Shown: piece after piece, positions 17,802 through 26,884 of the stretch
How the letters are laid out: the number at the start of each line of letters is the position of its first letter
Position numbering within the stretch: the first letter of the stretch is position 1
DNA from: CAYOZN01 sp964408455
Lineage (GTDB): Bacteria; Planctomycetota; Phycisphaerae; UBA1845; UTPLA1
Direction of reading: 5' to 3'
DNA length: 64,000 nt
NCBI GenBank assembly: GCA_964408455.1
Contig: CAYOZN010000001.1
Span: forward strand, 372,001 to 436,000
Notes under the pieces: generated by a model
Seen by the model: only the letters and a program-made list of their open reading frames with translations
The model's database searches: none
Told to the model about the DNA's origin: nothing
Made by a program: the position numbers and the translations under genes

Positions 17802-18363
17802 GTCGAAACGGGGCACAGTGTATCCACTCAGCCGCCGTGGGGAATATCCATCCAAAGCTCGTGCCCCACGAGTCGCCAAATTATGCAGCAGCCCACTAGC
17901 CGCCTCTCCGGGCCGTTCGCCAGAGCGACGGGTTTGCCCGGAACGAGCAGGCACTCTCCCATGTTTACGCTTCAGGTCAACGGCGACGCTTGTAGCATGA
18001 CTCAATGAACGTAAAAATCCACACCTTGCGGAGGACTATTGCGCTTCGATCCGGGGCGCAATCGCTGCGCCCCTTCCCGTCGTGCGAAAGAGTTCGCAGT
18101 GCAGCCGCGCAAAAATTCTACTTGAATCCTCCGGCCAGTCGTTAGAATGCGAGCAGTATGGCACTCGGTCGGCTTTTCGGCCGGTTCAAGGGGTTCCATT
18201 CGAGGCGCAGACACATGGCATCCGGCCAATTCGTCTTTGGCCGCGAACTTGCCAGTACATATCGTAACTCGTGCGGCCGGCGGACGGCCGGATAAGTCGG
18301 ATGGCTGATTGCGTTCGGCGAAAGCCGGTACTGTGTACCGGTACCCATCTCAGGAGGTTCTTC
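17802..18363. promoter_or_regulatory. Divergent regulatory region between two cytochrome operons
   Basis: 562 bases without a supported gene, between divergent multiheme operons. It contains two inverted repeats close together: GGGGCGCA-ATCGC-TGCGCCCC at 18053-18073 and TGCGAA-AGAG-TTCGCA at 18083-18098. Just downstream lies a weak promoter-like pair, TTGAAT (18122) and TAGAAT (18143), with a short 15-base spacer. The inverted repeats are candidate operators for shared control of both operons. Confidence 0.4.
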
Positions 18364-19773
18364 ATGGCTGCCAGATCGTTTCGTCCCCATTGCAGCGCCC
18401 TGTCCGGACTGGCATTGCTCGCGGCACTCGTCGTCCTCTCCGGGCTGACCTGCCCGATCAATCTGGGCCCTCTGCCTCCGGGCAATGAGGGCCTGACGGG
18501 AGACTACGTCGGGTCCGAGCGATGCAGCGACTGCCACAGCACCATCCACAACAACTGGCTCAACACCCTCCACGCCGGCGCGCTCAACACGCTCGAGGAG
18601 ATCGGGCAGGACACCAACGAAAGCTGCATCGGCTGTCACGTCGTCGGCTTTGGCGAACCGGGCGGCTTTACGAGCCGCGCCCTCACGGACGATCTTGCCG
18701 GTGTCGGATGCGAGGCATGCCACGGACCCGGCCGTGCCCATGCCAGCAACGCTGAAGACGAAAGCCTGCGCCCGGTCATCAACCTGACCGCCGAGGTCTG
18801 CGGCCGCTGCCATACGGGCGACCACCATCCGAATTTTGACGACTGGCTCACCGCCGGTCACTCGCTGGTCACGGAAAGCCCGGCTTCGGATTTCGAAGAG
18901 GGCGAAGGTTTGAATAGCTGCGGCAAGTGCCACTCGGGCTACATGTTCTACTACGGCATCATCAAGACCCAGACTGTTCCGGATGACGCCCTGGCCGGCG
19001 TAGCCCGCGAAGACCAGCTCGCCGTCGAATGCGTCATGTGCCACAATCCCCACCAGCGAACCGGCAACGCACCCGAGACCGAGGACGGACGCGACTATCA
19101 GCTCCGATTCCCCGAAATCGCCAATCCCACGCCCACCAACACCATCGACGCGACCACCAACGCCGCCAGATTTAACATCTGCGGCCAGTGCCACCACAGC
19201 CGCGGCCGCGATTGGACGTCCAACAGCCGTGGGCCGCACCACAGCATTCAGGCCAACTTCTACACTGGCGAAATGCCGATGCCCGCCAGCGATGATCCAA
19301 CCGTCGTGCCCCTGGTGCCCAGCCGCACGACTCGGCATGCCGAAGCCAACGAGCAATGTGCCACCTGCCACATGTTCCGGCAGGATTTCGCCAGCGACCA
19401 GGCGCCTGCCATTTCCGGGCACACCTTCCAGGTAAACCTGGGCGGCTGTCTCGATGGTGTCGGCGGGGCGGGCTGCCACGCCGGTTCAGAAAACCTGCAA
19501 ACGCGGCTTGACACATTCCAGACCGAAATCGAGACCGGCATCAGCAACATCGTCGCCAGGCTCAATACCGGGTTGGGCGCCGGAAACTGGGAATACTCGT
19601 CTGAAGGCGGCCCAGGTGCAGCCGATCAGAACGCCATACCCGAGAACGTCAGGAAGGTGCGCTTCCTCATCGCTTACCTGGAGGCCGACGGTAGTCGCGG
19701 CGTGCACAACTTCCAGTACGCTCGCGACATCCTGGAGGAATGCGATAACCTGCTCGACGACGAAGGGCTGTAG
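18364..19773 (+). CDS. Octaheme cytochrome c, exported
   Basis: 469 residues. The ATG at 18364 has AGGAGG six bases upstream, which decides the start. A signal peptide or lipoprotein signal is followed by eight CXXCH motifs: CSDCH, CIGCH, CEACH, CGRCH, CGKCH, CVMCH, CGQCH and CATCH. The order and spacing, with YVGSERCSDCH at the start and CEACHGPG third, recall cytochrome c554-like and related octaheme proteins. No active-site signature of a specific reductase was recognised, so it is called an electron carrier. It heads the operon with the Rieske fusion and cytochrome b, and has a paralogue at 23197-24540. Confidence 0.92.
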   Translation: MAARSFRPHCSALSGLALLAALVVLSGLTCPINLGPLPPGNEGLTGDYVGSERCSDCHSTIHNNWLNTLHAGALNTLEEIGQDTNESCIGCHVVGFGEPGGFTSRALTDDLAGVGCEACHGPGRAHASNAEDESLRPVINLTAEVCGRCHTGDHHPNFDDWLTAGHSLVTESPASDFEEGEGLNSCGKCHSGYMFYYGIIKTQTVPDDALAGVAREDQLAVECVMCHNPHQRTGNAPETEDGRDYQLRFPEIANPTPTNTIDATTNAARFNICGQCHHSRGRDWTSNSRGPHHSIQANFYTGEMPMPASDDPTVVPLVPSRTTRHAEANEQCATCHMFRQDFASDQAPAISGHTFQVNLGGCLDGVGGAGCHAGSENLQTRLDTFQTEIETGISNIVARLNTGLGAGNWEYSSEGGPGAADQNAIPENVRKVRFLIAYLEADGSRGVHNFQYARDILEECDNLLDDEGL

Positions 19774-19931
19774 CCGGCGGGCAGGCACGCGATCTGTAGC
19801 TCAGCAGGCCTTGAGGCGTCGGTTGCACGACAACCGGCGCCTCTCGGTCGCGCCATTGGCGCGACCGGGCATGCATCAGCCAATGATTCCGTTTGTATTG
19901 CGACGAGTCGGTAGGGGCCGAGCCAGAAATC

Positions 19932-21872
19932 ATGGGATTGCCGTCACAACTCGGCCTCCTTGAATTTACTCGGTTCATCGTCGCCATCGTCGTGACGACC
20001 GGACTGGCCCCGGTGCCGCCCGCCTCCGCGTTTCAGCAGGAGTTTGCCGATTGCGCTGATTGCCACGTCTCCCAGGCCGAGGACTTCGCGAAGTCCGTTC
20101 ATCATGGCGCCGTGGTCTGTCAGGAGTGTCACGGGGGCGAGCGTAAATATCCGGTGGCGTCGGAGGATCTGCAACGAATGCAGATGACATCATCGGCGCC
20201 GTCCGACAAGGCGCCGGAGCCTCGTCCTCATTTTGATCACGGTCCTTCCTTTCGGGGCAAGGCCACACGGTCGGAAGTGCCCGAACGCTGCGGCACCTGC
20301 CATGCGGACGTGGCCCGCATGAACCCCTACGGGCTGCCAACCGATCAACTAGCCTCCTACTGGCTCAGCAATCACGGAAAGCGCCTCAAGCAGGAAAACG
20401 ACGATCGTGTGGCCGTCTGCGTCGATTGTCACGGCGTCCACGACATCCTTCGGTCGAGCAACCCCGAGAGCCGCACGTTCTTCCGCAACGTCCCGGCAAC
20501 GTGTGGACGTTGTCACGCCGATCAGAAGTTAATGTCGAACTACAACCTGTCCCACCTCGTGGTCGATCAATACCGCTCAAGCGTCCACGGGCGAAATCTC
20601 CTCGATGGCGGTGACGCCGGCTCGCCACATTGTGCCACCTGCCACGGCAACCACGCCGCCGCGCCCCCCGGCTTCCTTCAAGTGGGGCACGTCTGCGGTA
20701 AGTGCCACCGGCAGATCGAAGACTATTTCATGGAGAGCGTTCACGGGAAGTTTCCCGTCATGACTCGCTGCATCGGCTGCCACGCCCCGGACGGACATCG
20801 CGCAAACCATCAGATCGTGCCAGCTTCGCCGCCGATCACCCAGTTGCAGCAGATTTACGAGAGTCTCGAGGCGAAGCACGGCGCCGAATCAACAGCCTTG
20901 CGCGATGCCTTCATCGAAAAAGCCAACGAGGCCGGCGGCCCCATCCGGCTCGACATCGTGTGCGGCAACTGCCACGGCAAGCCCCAGCGCGATCCGCATG
21001 CCATGTTTTTCGAGAAATCCGATCGCCAGGCGCTCGAATTCGGCCGCGATTTGGGCGCCATGCTCAGCAGCGCTCAGTTTGAAGTAGCCCGGACGGCCGC
21101 CCGCATCGATGCCATGGCCCGCGGCGTCCTCCTCGTTCGCGAGGAGAGCCTTCGACTCGAAGATGCGAAGACCGAGGCAACCGCCTTGTCGGCCTACATG
21201 CACACCCTCAATCGCGAGGAGATCGAGAAGCGCTGTCGAGCCGTTACCGATCTTTGCGAGCAGATCAACGCGCAGCTGGATCAGAAAGCGGCGGGGCTGA
21301 CGCGGCGACGAATCACCCTCGGCGCGTTCTGGCCCTTTGCCGTCGTGTTCGCGATTCTGATGTACCGAAAGCACCTTCAGCTCAAGCGCTCCTATTCGCG
21401 CCAGCTTGCCGCCGGATCGACGGCGGTCGCCTGCCTGCCGGATGCCGGCCGCCGTCGCTGGCTCGATATTGTCCTCGGCTCGATGGGCGGCATCACTATC
21501 CTCGGCCTGCTCTGGCCCGCCGTCGCGTATGTCCTTCCGGCCCGTCGCCGTGGCGGCGGCAGCGACAAAGTTGCCGCCGGCAAGGAGGCAGGGTGGGCGG
21601 AATGGGAAGCAAAAAAGGTGTCGGTCGGCGGAAAGCCCACCGTGGTCTTGCGCACGCCAGAAGGGTTTCGCGCCTATTCGGCGGTTTGTACGCACCTCGG
21701 GTGCATCGTTCACTGGGATGGCCCGCAGCGCAAGTTCCTGTGTCCCTGCCATGCCGCCACATTCGACGCGGCTGGCCAGGTCGTCGCGGGGCCGCCGCCG
21801 CGGCCGTTGCCCGAATATGTTGTTCAAGTGGCGCAGGGCGAAGTGTACGTCACGCGCCCGGTTGAGGGCTAA
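19932..21872 (+). CDS. Nonaheme cytochrome c fused to a Rieske iron-sulfur domain
   Basis: 646 residues from the ATG at 19932; a TTG at 19893 is an alternative. The order is: hydrophobic N-terminus, nine CXXCH motifs (CADCH, CQECH, CGTCH, CVDCH, CGRCH, CATCH, CGKCH, CIGCH, CGNCH) to about residue 355, a helical linker, a transmembrane helix near residues 460-480, a second helix preceded by RRRWLDIVLG as in Rieske proteins, and a C-terminal Rieske domain. Rieske ligands are Cys586/His588 (CTHLGC) and Cys604/His607 (CPCH), with the disulfide pair Cys591/Cys606. The cytochrome b gene follows directly. The protein appears to combine the iron-sulfur subunit and the cytochrome c electron exit of a bc-type complex. 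Confidence 0.93.
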   Translation: MGLPSQLGLLEFTRFIVAIVVTTGLAPVPPASAFQQEFADCADCHVSQAEDFAKSVHHGAVVCQECHGGERKYPVASEDLQRMQMTSSAPSDKAPEPRPHFDHGPSFRGKATRSEVPERCGTCHADVARMNPYGLPTDQLASYWLSNHGKRLKQENDDRVAVCVDCHGVHDILRSSNPESRTFFRNVPATCGRCHADQKLMSNYNLSHLVVDQYRSSVHGRNLLDGGDAGSPHCATCHGNHAAAPPGFLQVGHVCGKCHRQIEDYFMESVHGKFPVMTRCIGCHAPDGHRANHQIVPASPPITQLQQIYESLEAKHGAESTALRDAFIEKANEAGGPIRLDIVCGNCHGKPQRDPHAMFFEKSDRQALEFGRDLGAMLSSAQFEVARTAARIDAMARGVLLVREESLRLEDAKTEATALSAYMHTLNREEIEKRCRAVTDLCEQINAQLDQKAAGLTRRRITLGAFWPFAVVFAILMYRKHLQLKRSYSRQLAAGSTAVACLPDAGRRRWLDIVLGSMGGITILGLLWPAVAYVLPARRRGGGSDKVAAGKEAGWAEWEAKKVSVGGKPTVVLRTPEGFRAYSAVCTHLGCIVHWDGPQRKFLCPCHAATFDAAGQVVAGPPPRPLPEYVVQVAQGEVYVTRPVEG

Positions 21873-21990
21873 GCCGGCTGCCGCAGACTCGTGAATACTG
21901 CACGACCGAAACTTCTGTGCTGGCCGGCGCTTCGGCGATTACCTCGCCCGGCGTGCTGCCGCGCGCTGGCTCACACAGGGGGCGGCCCGC

Positions 21991-23133
21991 ATGGCTGATC
22001 GCGGTGCACGATTGCAGGCCTTTCTGGACGACCGTCTCCGTTATTCCACGGTCCGCGATTTTCTGCGCAAGCAGCTCTATAAGCGCCTTCCGCCGCACAC
22101 CGGCTGGCTGCATGTCTTCGGCAGCCTTGCGCTGCTCCTCTTCGTGAACCAGTTTGTCACCGGCATTCTGCTGCTGCTTTACTATCGGCCCACGTTGAAG
22201 GAAGCCCACGAATCCATCCAGTACATCACCGGCGAAGTGCCATTCGGATGGCTGATCCGCCAGCTCCACGCATGGGGCGCAACACTGATGATGATCGCGG
22301 TGCTCTTTCACATGACGCGCACCTACTTCATGGCGTCCTTCAAGCGGCCCCGCGAGTTTACCTGGGTCCTCGGCGTCATCATATTCATTGCGACGATGTT
22401 GTTCGGCTTCACCGGATACCTGCTTCCATGGAACCAGTTGTCCTACTGGGCCACCACCGTCGGTACCGAAGTCGTCGGCGCCATCCCCTGGGTCGGCGAA
22501 TATCTGCGCCAGGTCCTTCTCGGCGGCCCGAGCGTCGGTCAGGAGACGCTATCGCGCTTCTTCCTGATTCACGTGACCCTGCTCCCCTGGGTGCTGGTCT
22601 TCCTCATCACGCTGCACCTGATTCTGATGCGCGTGCACAACCTGGCCAGCCTCGAGGACGTGGGCCAGGAAAAGTCCTATCCGCCCGAAAGCGGTATTCC
22701 GTTCTGGCCGGTGCACATGGCGAAGGAGGCGTGCGTCGCCATGCTGTGCTTCGCCGTGCTGCTCACCCTGTCGGTCCTCAGCCCCTGGGAGATTGGCGAA
22801 CCGGCCGACCCGCTCGAAACGCCCGAAGGCATCAAGCCGGAATGGTATTTCCTGCCCACCTATCAGATGCTGAAGTACTTTTCCGGCCCGACCGGTAAGC
22901 TGGTCGGCATCCTCCTGTCGGGCGTGCCATTCATGCTTTTGTTCATGTGGCCGTTCCTGGAGCGCGGGCCAGCCCGTCATCCCAGCCGCCGGCGATGGGC
23001 CGTGCGCCTGGGCTACGTTGCCGTTGGCCTCGCCCTTTTCTTCGGATTACTGGGTTACCTCGCCGAGACCAAATGGCACGCCGCCGGTCGCCTCATCGAG
23101 TTTGACACCTATGGTGTGCCGCATTTGCATTGA
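21991..23133 (+). CDS. Cytochrome b of a Rieske/cytochrome b complex (b6 plus subunit IV fusion)
   Basis: 380 residues with about eight transmembrane helices. The heme b ligands are His93/His107 (13 residues between) and His194/His209 (14 between); the 14-residue spacing is the b6 type, not the mitochondrial type. The Qo-site motif PEWY is at 283-286, within a C-terminal part like subunit IV. The chain ends early, near 380 residues. The protein oxidises quinol and moves protons, passing one electron to the Rieske cluster encoded just upstream. Context with a Rieske-multiheme fusion and octahemes marks an unusual bc complex, reminiscent of those in anammox planctomycetes. Confidence 0.95.
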   Translation: MADRGARLQAFLDDRLRYSTVRDFLRKQLYKRLPPHTGWLHVFGSLALLLFVNQFVTGILLLLYYRPTLKEAHESIQYITGEVPFGWLIRQLHAWGATLMMIAVLFHMTRTYFMASFKRPREFTWVLGVIIFIATMLFGFTGYLLPWNQLSYWATTVGTEVVGAIPWVGEYLRQVLLGGPSVGQETLSRFFLIHVTLLPWVLVFLITLHLILMRVHNLASLEDVGQEKSYPPESGIPFWPVHMAKEACVAMLCFAVLLTLSVLSPWEIGEPADPLETPEGIKPEWYFLPTYQMLKYFSGPTGKLVGILLSGVPFMLLFMWPFLERGPARHPSRRRWAVRLGYVAVGLALFFGLLGYLAETKWHAAGRLIEFDTYGVPHLH

Positions 23134-23196
23134 CCGAACCCGTCCGCGACTCGCCCGCTTTGACAAGGCCACGCGCGGGCATACCATTGACCAGGC

Positions 23197-24540
23197 ATGA
23201 CATCAGGCGATTCAGAAACAAGCTCGACCGCGGCGTTGGGGAAAGATCGCGGCTTGCGGGCACGCTGGCGGAACGTGTGCGCCACTGCCGCGTGTCTGGC
23301 CGGCGCGCTCACGCTGTTCGGCGCGGAGTGCAGCCCGTTTGACCCCTCCGGCGATGCGCTGCCCGTTTACAACAACCGTACCGACCCCACCAATAATGGC
23401 GCTACATATGTCGGTTCGCGAGCATGCTCCGCCTGTCATACCGGCATCGCCGCGTCATATCATCTTTATGGCCATTCCCACATCCTGACGCCGATCGAGG
23501 GCCAGCCGCCCGTCTTTCCCGCCGAGGCGACCAATGCCGGCGTTCCGACACCGCCGGACGGCTTCGACTGGCCGGACGTTGCCTATCTCCTCGGCGGCTA
23601 CCGCAAGGCGGCCAATTTCATCGATACCGATGGCTTTCTAATTACAAACGGCACGGCGGGAGTGGACTCGCAGTACGTGCTCGACCGCCCGGCCATCGAT
23701 GTCGTCGCCGGATTCGTGCCCTTCATGCCGGAGGCCGCCGCGCCGGTTTCCTACGACTTCTCATGCTTTCAATGCCATACGACCGGCCCCGTGGCGCAGG
23801 ACCCCGCCGCACCACTCTCGCAGGACAACCGTCCCGGCATTCTCGGCACCTTCAGCGAGCCCGGTGTGCGCTGCGAGGCCTGCCACGGCCCCGGCTCGAA
23901 TCACCTGCCCAATCCGCAGCGCCGCGATCTCTTCGTCGATTCGGACAGCACCCTCACCTGCGCCCGCTGCCACAGCCGTACCTTCGAGTCCGGCAGCCTC
24001 ACCGCGATCCTGGCGGAGGATGGCTTCATCAAGCCCTATCAGCAGTTTGTGGAGCTGCGGGCCAGCGGCGGCCATTCCGAATTTGCCTGCACCTTCTGCC
24101 ACAACCCCCACGCTTCGACGACCTACGATCGCGATAACGCCATACGCAATGCCTGCACCTCCTGCCACAGCGGCATGAACATGGCCCTGCACGAGGGCAA
24201 AATCTTCCGCCGGGGGAATTACAGCGAGATGCTGAGTTGCGAAAGCTGCCACATGACGTTTACCGGTCGCCTCGCGTCAAACGCATCGGCGGACGTGGTG
24301 GGGGAGTTCGGCCGCATGGGCGATTCGCGGAGTCACATTTTCCGCATCGATACCCGGCAGGTGGATTTCAACACCTTCTTCACGGCTGACGGTTCGCAGG
24401 TCGCCCTCGACGAAGAGGGCCGCGCCGCCATCACCGTCGACTTCGTCTGCCTCCGCTGCCACAACGGGATCGGCACCTTCGCCATCACCCTCGGCACCGC
24501 CGCGGATATCGCCCTCAACATCCACTTCGAAGGACAGTAG
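23197..24540 (+). CDS. Octaheme cytochrome c, exported
   Basis: 447 residues with an N-terminal basic region and hydrophobic segment (about residues 28-43) ending in AEC, possibly a lipoprotein. There are eight CXXCH motifs: CSACH, CFQCH, CEACH, CARCH, CTFCH, CTSCH, CESCH and CLRCH. The start YVGSRACSACHTG and the CEACHGPGSNH segment resemble the octaheme at 18364-19773, so the two are probably paralogues flanking the bc complex. It starts 63 bases after the cytochrome b stop and is likely in the same operon. A carrier role between the complex and the outer-membrane conduit is inferred. Confidence 0.92.
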   Translation: MTSGDSETSSTAALGKDRGLRARWRNVCATAACLAGALTLFGAECSPFDPSGDALPVYNNRTDPTNNGATYVGSRACSACHTGIAASYHLYGHSHILTPIEGQPPVFPAEATNAGVPTPPDGFDWPDVAYLLGGYRKAANFIDTDGFLITNGTAGVDSQYVLDRPAIDVVAGFVPFMPEAAAPVSYDFSCFQCHTTGPVAQDPAAPLSQDNRPGILGTFSEPGVRCEACHGPGSNHLPNPQRRDLFVDSDSTLTCARCHSRTFESGSLTAILAEDGFIKPYQQFVELRASGGHSEFACTFCHNPHASTTYDRDNAIRNACTSCHSGMNMALHEGKIFRRGNYSEMLSCESCHMTFTGRLASNASADVVGEFGRMGDSRSHIFRIDTRQVDFNTFFTADGSQVALDEEGRAAITVDFVCLRCHNGIGTFAITLGTAADIALNIHFEGQ

Positions 24541-24662
24541 CGCAACAGAGCCCCGTGCTGTGCACGGAGTCTTACCGTCGACTTAATCACGAGAACTGCC
24601 CGATTGAACAAGACCGCCGCAGGCCGTCAACGCCGCAACGACGAAGTGCCGCCAAAGTGGCA

Positions 24663-26843
24663 TCACCACCTGTGACAACTGAGGCACAGCTCCGTCCGAT
24701 CCATTCTCAAATCCACCCGCGCATCCTCCGGCCTTGTCGCCCGCATCCCGAGTTCCGATCCCGGCGCAAACAGCTTCTCGTCGTGCGGGTTATGACACGA
24801 AAAGCACGTCACGTTTCCGCGCGACAGCGGCAGGCGCCCCTCGGTCGTCATCCCGCGCGCCGTCGATTCCGTCAGTCCCAGCGCCTCGCGTACCTTCGCC
24901 GGTGCGGGGCGATCGACGTGTCCCTCGGGAAAATAGTCCCAGTGCCGCACGTGACACGTCAGGCAGACTTCAGACGTCGCCGCCCGTAGAAACGAATACC
25001 CCTCCCGCAGGCCATCCCTCGGCACCGTCGGCGCCTCCGCGTGGCAGAAGCCGCACGATTCCAGGCGAATCCTCCCGTCCGCATCGACCTGCTGGTGCGG
25101 GCTGAGCCGCCAGGATTCATCCGGCTTGTGGCATTGCATGCAGAAATCCAGCGGGTTCTCACTCAGCGTCCCGCGCAGCAGGACGGGATTCACTTCCGGC
25201 CGCACGACATCCACTTCGCAGTGCCGCAGGATGTCGTGGCATGTCAGGCAAGTCAGCCGGCCATCGACCAGCGGCCACTCCGCCGGTGTGGACACCATGT
25301 CGGCATGCCCCGGCCGATGGATCGGGTGCGGCTCGGCACTCGCGTTCGTCCCGTCGTGACACGACAGGCACAATCGATCCGCCTCCGCCGGTGCAATCGG
25401 CATGGCACGGCCGCCCGACATCTCGTGGCAATCTCCGCATCGATCGCGCTTCCAGTGCGGACTCTCGGCGCGGGCCGCCTTCACCGCCGATCCGTGCCGC
25501 ACCGGCGGCACGCTTGCCAGCGCATCGCCCGACCACGCATAGACCCGCACCCCGGCGTCCAGCACCTGCTCCGCCACCAGCACGTAGTACGCCGGCTCGC
25601 TTCCGTCTGCCACCTCTTGGTGAGCAGCGGAATCACCGGGTGCCGCTGCTCGGCTGCCGGCGTTTTCGGGTGCCACTGCTCTGTGAGCAGTGAACTCGAC
25701 GCGTGCCACTGCTTCGCGAGTGCCACCCCCGGCATCGTTGGCACGGGTAAACTCCCTGCCCCGCATTGGATTCCGCTCGCTGATCGCAATCGCCGCCGGC
25801 ACCGACAGGGCACCGACCCGCTCCCGCGGTCCGCCGAATGCCAGCATTGCCCGCCCATCCGGCGTGAATGCGTGCACCCGCTGCGACGCCGCGTCGAGCA
25901 CGAACACGACGCCATCCGGCCCGACCGCCACATCCTTCGGTCGCCCGAACCGCCCGACGCGATCCCCCGGTCCGCCGATCATCTGCCGGCACACGCCGTC
26001 GAGCGTGAGCACCTGCACGCGCGCATTCAGCATGTCCACCACGTACACGCGATCCTCGCCCATGCGGGCCATCCCGAGCGGCATGCCGAACTGCCCCGGC
26101 CCGCGACCGCGCTCACCGATGCAACGCTTCGGCCGGCCGCTCGCCAGTTCAAACACGTCGATCCGGTGCGCCGCGACGTTGCTGATCCACAGTTCATCGC
26201 CGACGACCAGCACATCCGCCGGCCGGAAGCCATGCTCCCCGCCGCTCGCCGTGTGCCACTGCTCTGCGAGCAGTGCGGAGCCCGCGGACTTTCGACGATC
26301 GCCTGGACCATCGCTGTCAAAGCCATCAGCCGAAAACGATTCTCCCGACGGTGCGTACCGCATCGTCTCCCGACCGCTCGCATCAAACCGGCGCACGAAG
26401 CCCGCCGCCGCATCCACGACGAACAGATCGCCCGCCGGCCCCACATCCATCCCCACCGGCTGTCGCAGATCGCGCGACAATCGCCGCTCCTCCAGCACAC
26501 CCGCCCCCGCATGCCACGCGAACACCGTCGCCAGCGCCGTGTCGCCGATAAATACGGTGTCACCGAAGACGGCCAGCGCCCCGGGCTTCATCAATCCCAG
26601 CGGCAACTCCGGCGGCGCACCGAACAAGAACTCCGATAGCTGCACCTCGCTCTCGGTCGGTGTCTCGCCGGTCACGATGTTCCCCAGCGCCCGCACGAAT
26701 CGGCCGCCTTGCACCGGCGATGCGCGCATCGCTCCCGCGTCGTGCCCACTCTGTGGCCGCGAACACTGAACGAATGCAAAGATAAGACTGAATCCGGCGG
26801 TTGCGCAGATGAGCTTCCCCGAATTGCGCACGGACCAACTCAT
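24663..26843 (-). CDS. NHL-repeat propeller fused to octaheme cytochrome c
   Basis: About 726 residues from the ATG at 26843 (purine-rich AGAGAAGAAAGA just upstream). The N-terminus is a lipoprotein-like signal ending near FVQC. Residues about 60-480 form a six-bladed NHL-type propeller (repeats such as GPAGDLFVVDAAAGFVRRFD and VAVGPDGVVFVLDAA). The C-terminal 240 residues carry eight CXXCH motifs (CGDCH, CLSCH, CLTCH, CMQCH, CGFCH, CLTCH, CFSCH, CLSCH). Dispersed palindromic repeats are inserted at 26253-26277 and 25608-25726, adding residues such as LLAEQWHTA and a low-complexity linker between propeller and heme domain. The gene follows a tetraheme gene by 41 bases. It is likely a surface or periplasmic part of an electron conduit. 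Confidence 0.88.
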   Translation of the reverse strand: MSWSVRNSGKLICATAGFSLIFAFVQCSRPQSGHDAGAMRASPVQGGRFVRALGNIVTGETPTESEVQLSEFLFGAPPELPLGLMKPGALAVFGDTVFIGDTALATVFAWHAGAGVLEERRLSRDLRQPVGMDVGPAGDLFVVDAAAGFVRRFDASGRETMRYAPSGESFSADGFDSDGPGDRRKSAGSALLAEQWHTASGGEHGFRPADVLVVGDELWISNVAAHRIDVFELASGRPKRCIGERGRGPGQFGMPLGMARMGEDRVYVVDMLNARVQVLTLDGVCRQMIGGPGDRVGRFGRPKDVAVGPDGVVFVLDAASQRVHAFTPDGRAMLAFGGPRERVGALSVPAAIAISERNPMRGREFTRANDAGGGTREAVARVEFTAHRAVAPENAGSRAAAPGDSAAHQEVADGSEPAYYVLVAEQVLDAGVRVYAWSGDALASVPPVRHGSAVKAARAESPHWKRDRCGDCHEMSGGRAMPIAPAEADRLCLSCHDGTNASAEPHPIHRPGHADMVSTPAEWPLVDGRLTCLTCHDILRHCEVDVVRPEVNPVLLRGTLSENPLDFCMQCHKPDESWRLSPHQQVDADGRIRLESCGFCHAEAPTVPRDGLREGYSFLRAATSEVCLTCHVRHWDYFPEGHVDRPAPAKVREALGLTESTARGMTTEGRLPLSRGNVTCFSCHNPHDEKLFAPGSELGMRATRPEDARVDLRMDRTELCLSCHRW
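25608..25726. repeat. Cluster of four degenerate TGCCACTGCT palindromic repeats
   Basis: Four units start near 25609, 25641, 25671 and 25704, at 30-33 base spacing, each built on TGCCACTGCT-n-AGCAGTG. The third is the best palindrome (CACTGCTC-TGT-GAGCAGTG). They lie within the NHL-octaheme gene, in the linker between its propeller and heme domains, and keep the frame open. Confidence 0.75.
26253..26277. repeat. TGCCACTGCT palindromic repeat copy
   Basis: GTGCCACTGCTCTGCGAGCAGTGCG, read as CACTGCTC-TGC-GAGCAGTG, is an 8-bp inverted repeat of the same family as those at 25608, 29951, 29994 and 37018. It lies in frame inside the propeller region of the NHL-octaheme gene. Confidence 0.75.
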
Positions 26844-26884
26844 TCTTTCTTCTCTGCGCTTCCCGGTCCCCGTGTGAAACCCGC

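Noticed and set aside
18142..19479. A 445-codon open frame on the minus strand across the octaheme gene
   Set aside because: It is a high-GC shadow. The plus-strand frame has a strong ribosome binding site and eight regularly placed CXXCH motifs.
25608..25726. CRISPR array suggested by repeats at about 30-base spacing
   Set aside because: Units are degenerate and palindromic, spacers are only a few bases, the stretch lies inside a coding frame, and no cas gene is present.
25041..26639. A 532-codon plus-strand frame opposite the NHL-octaheme gene
   Set aside because: Arg/His/Pro-rich antisense composition, with no start signal or motif. The minus strand has eight CXXCH motifs and NHL blades.
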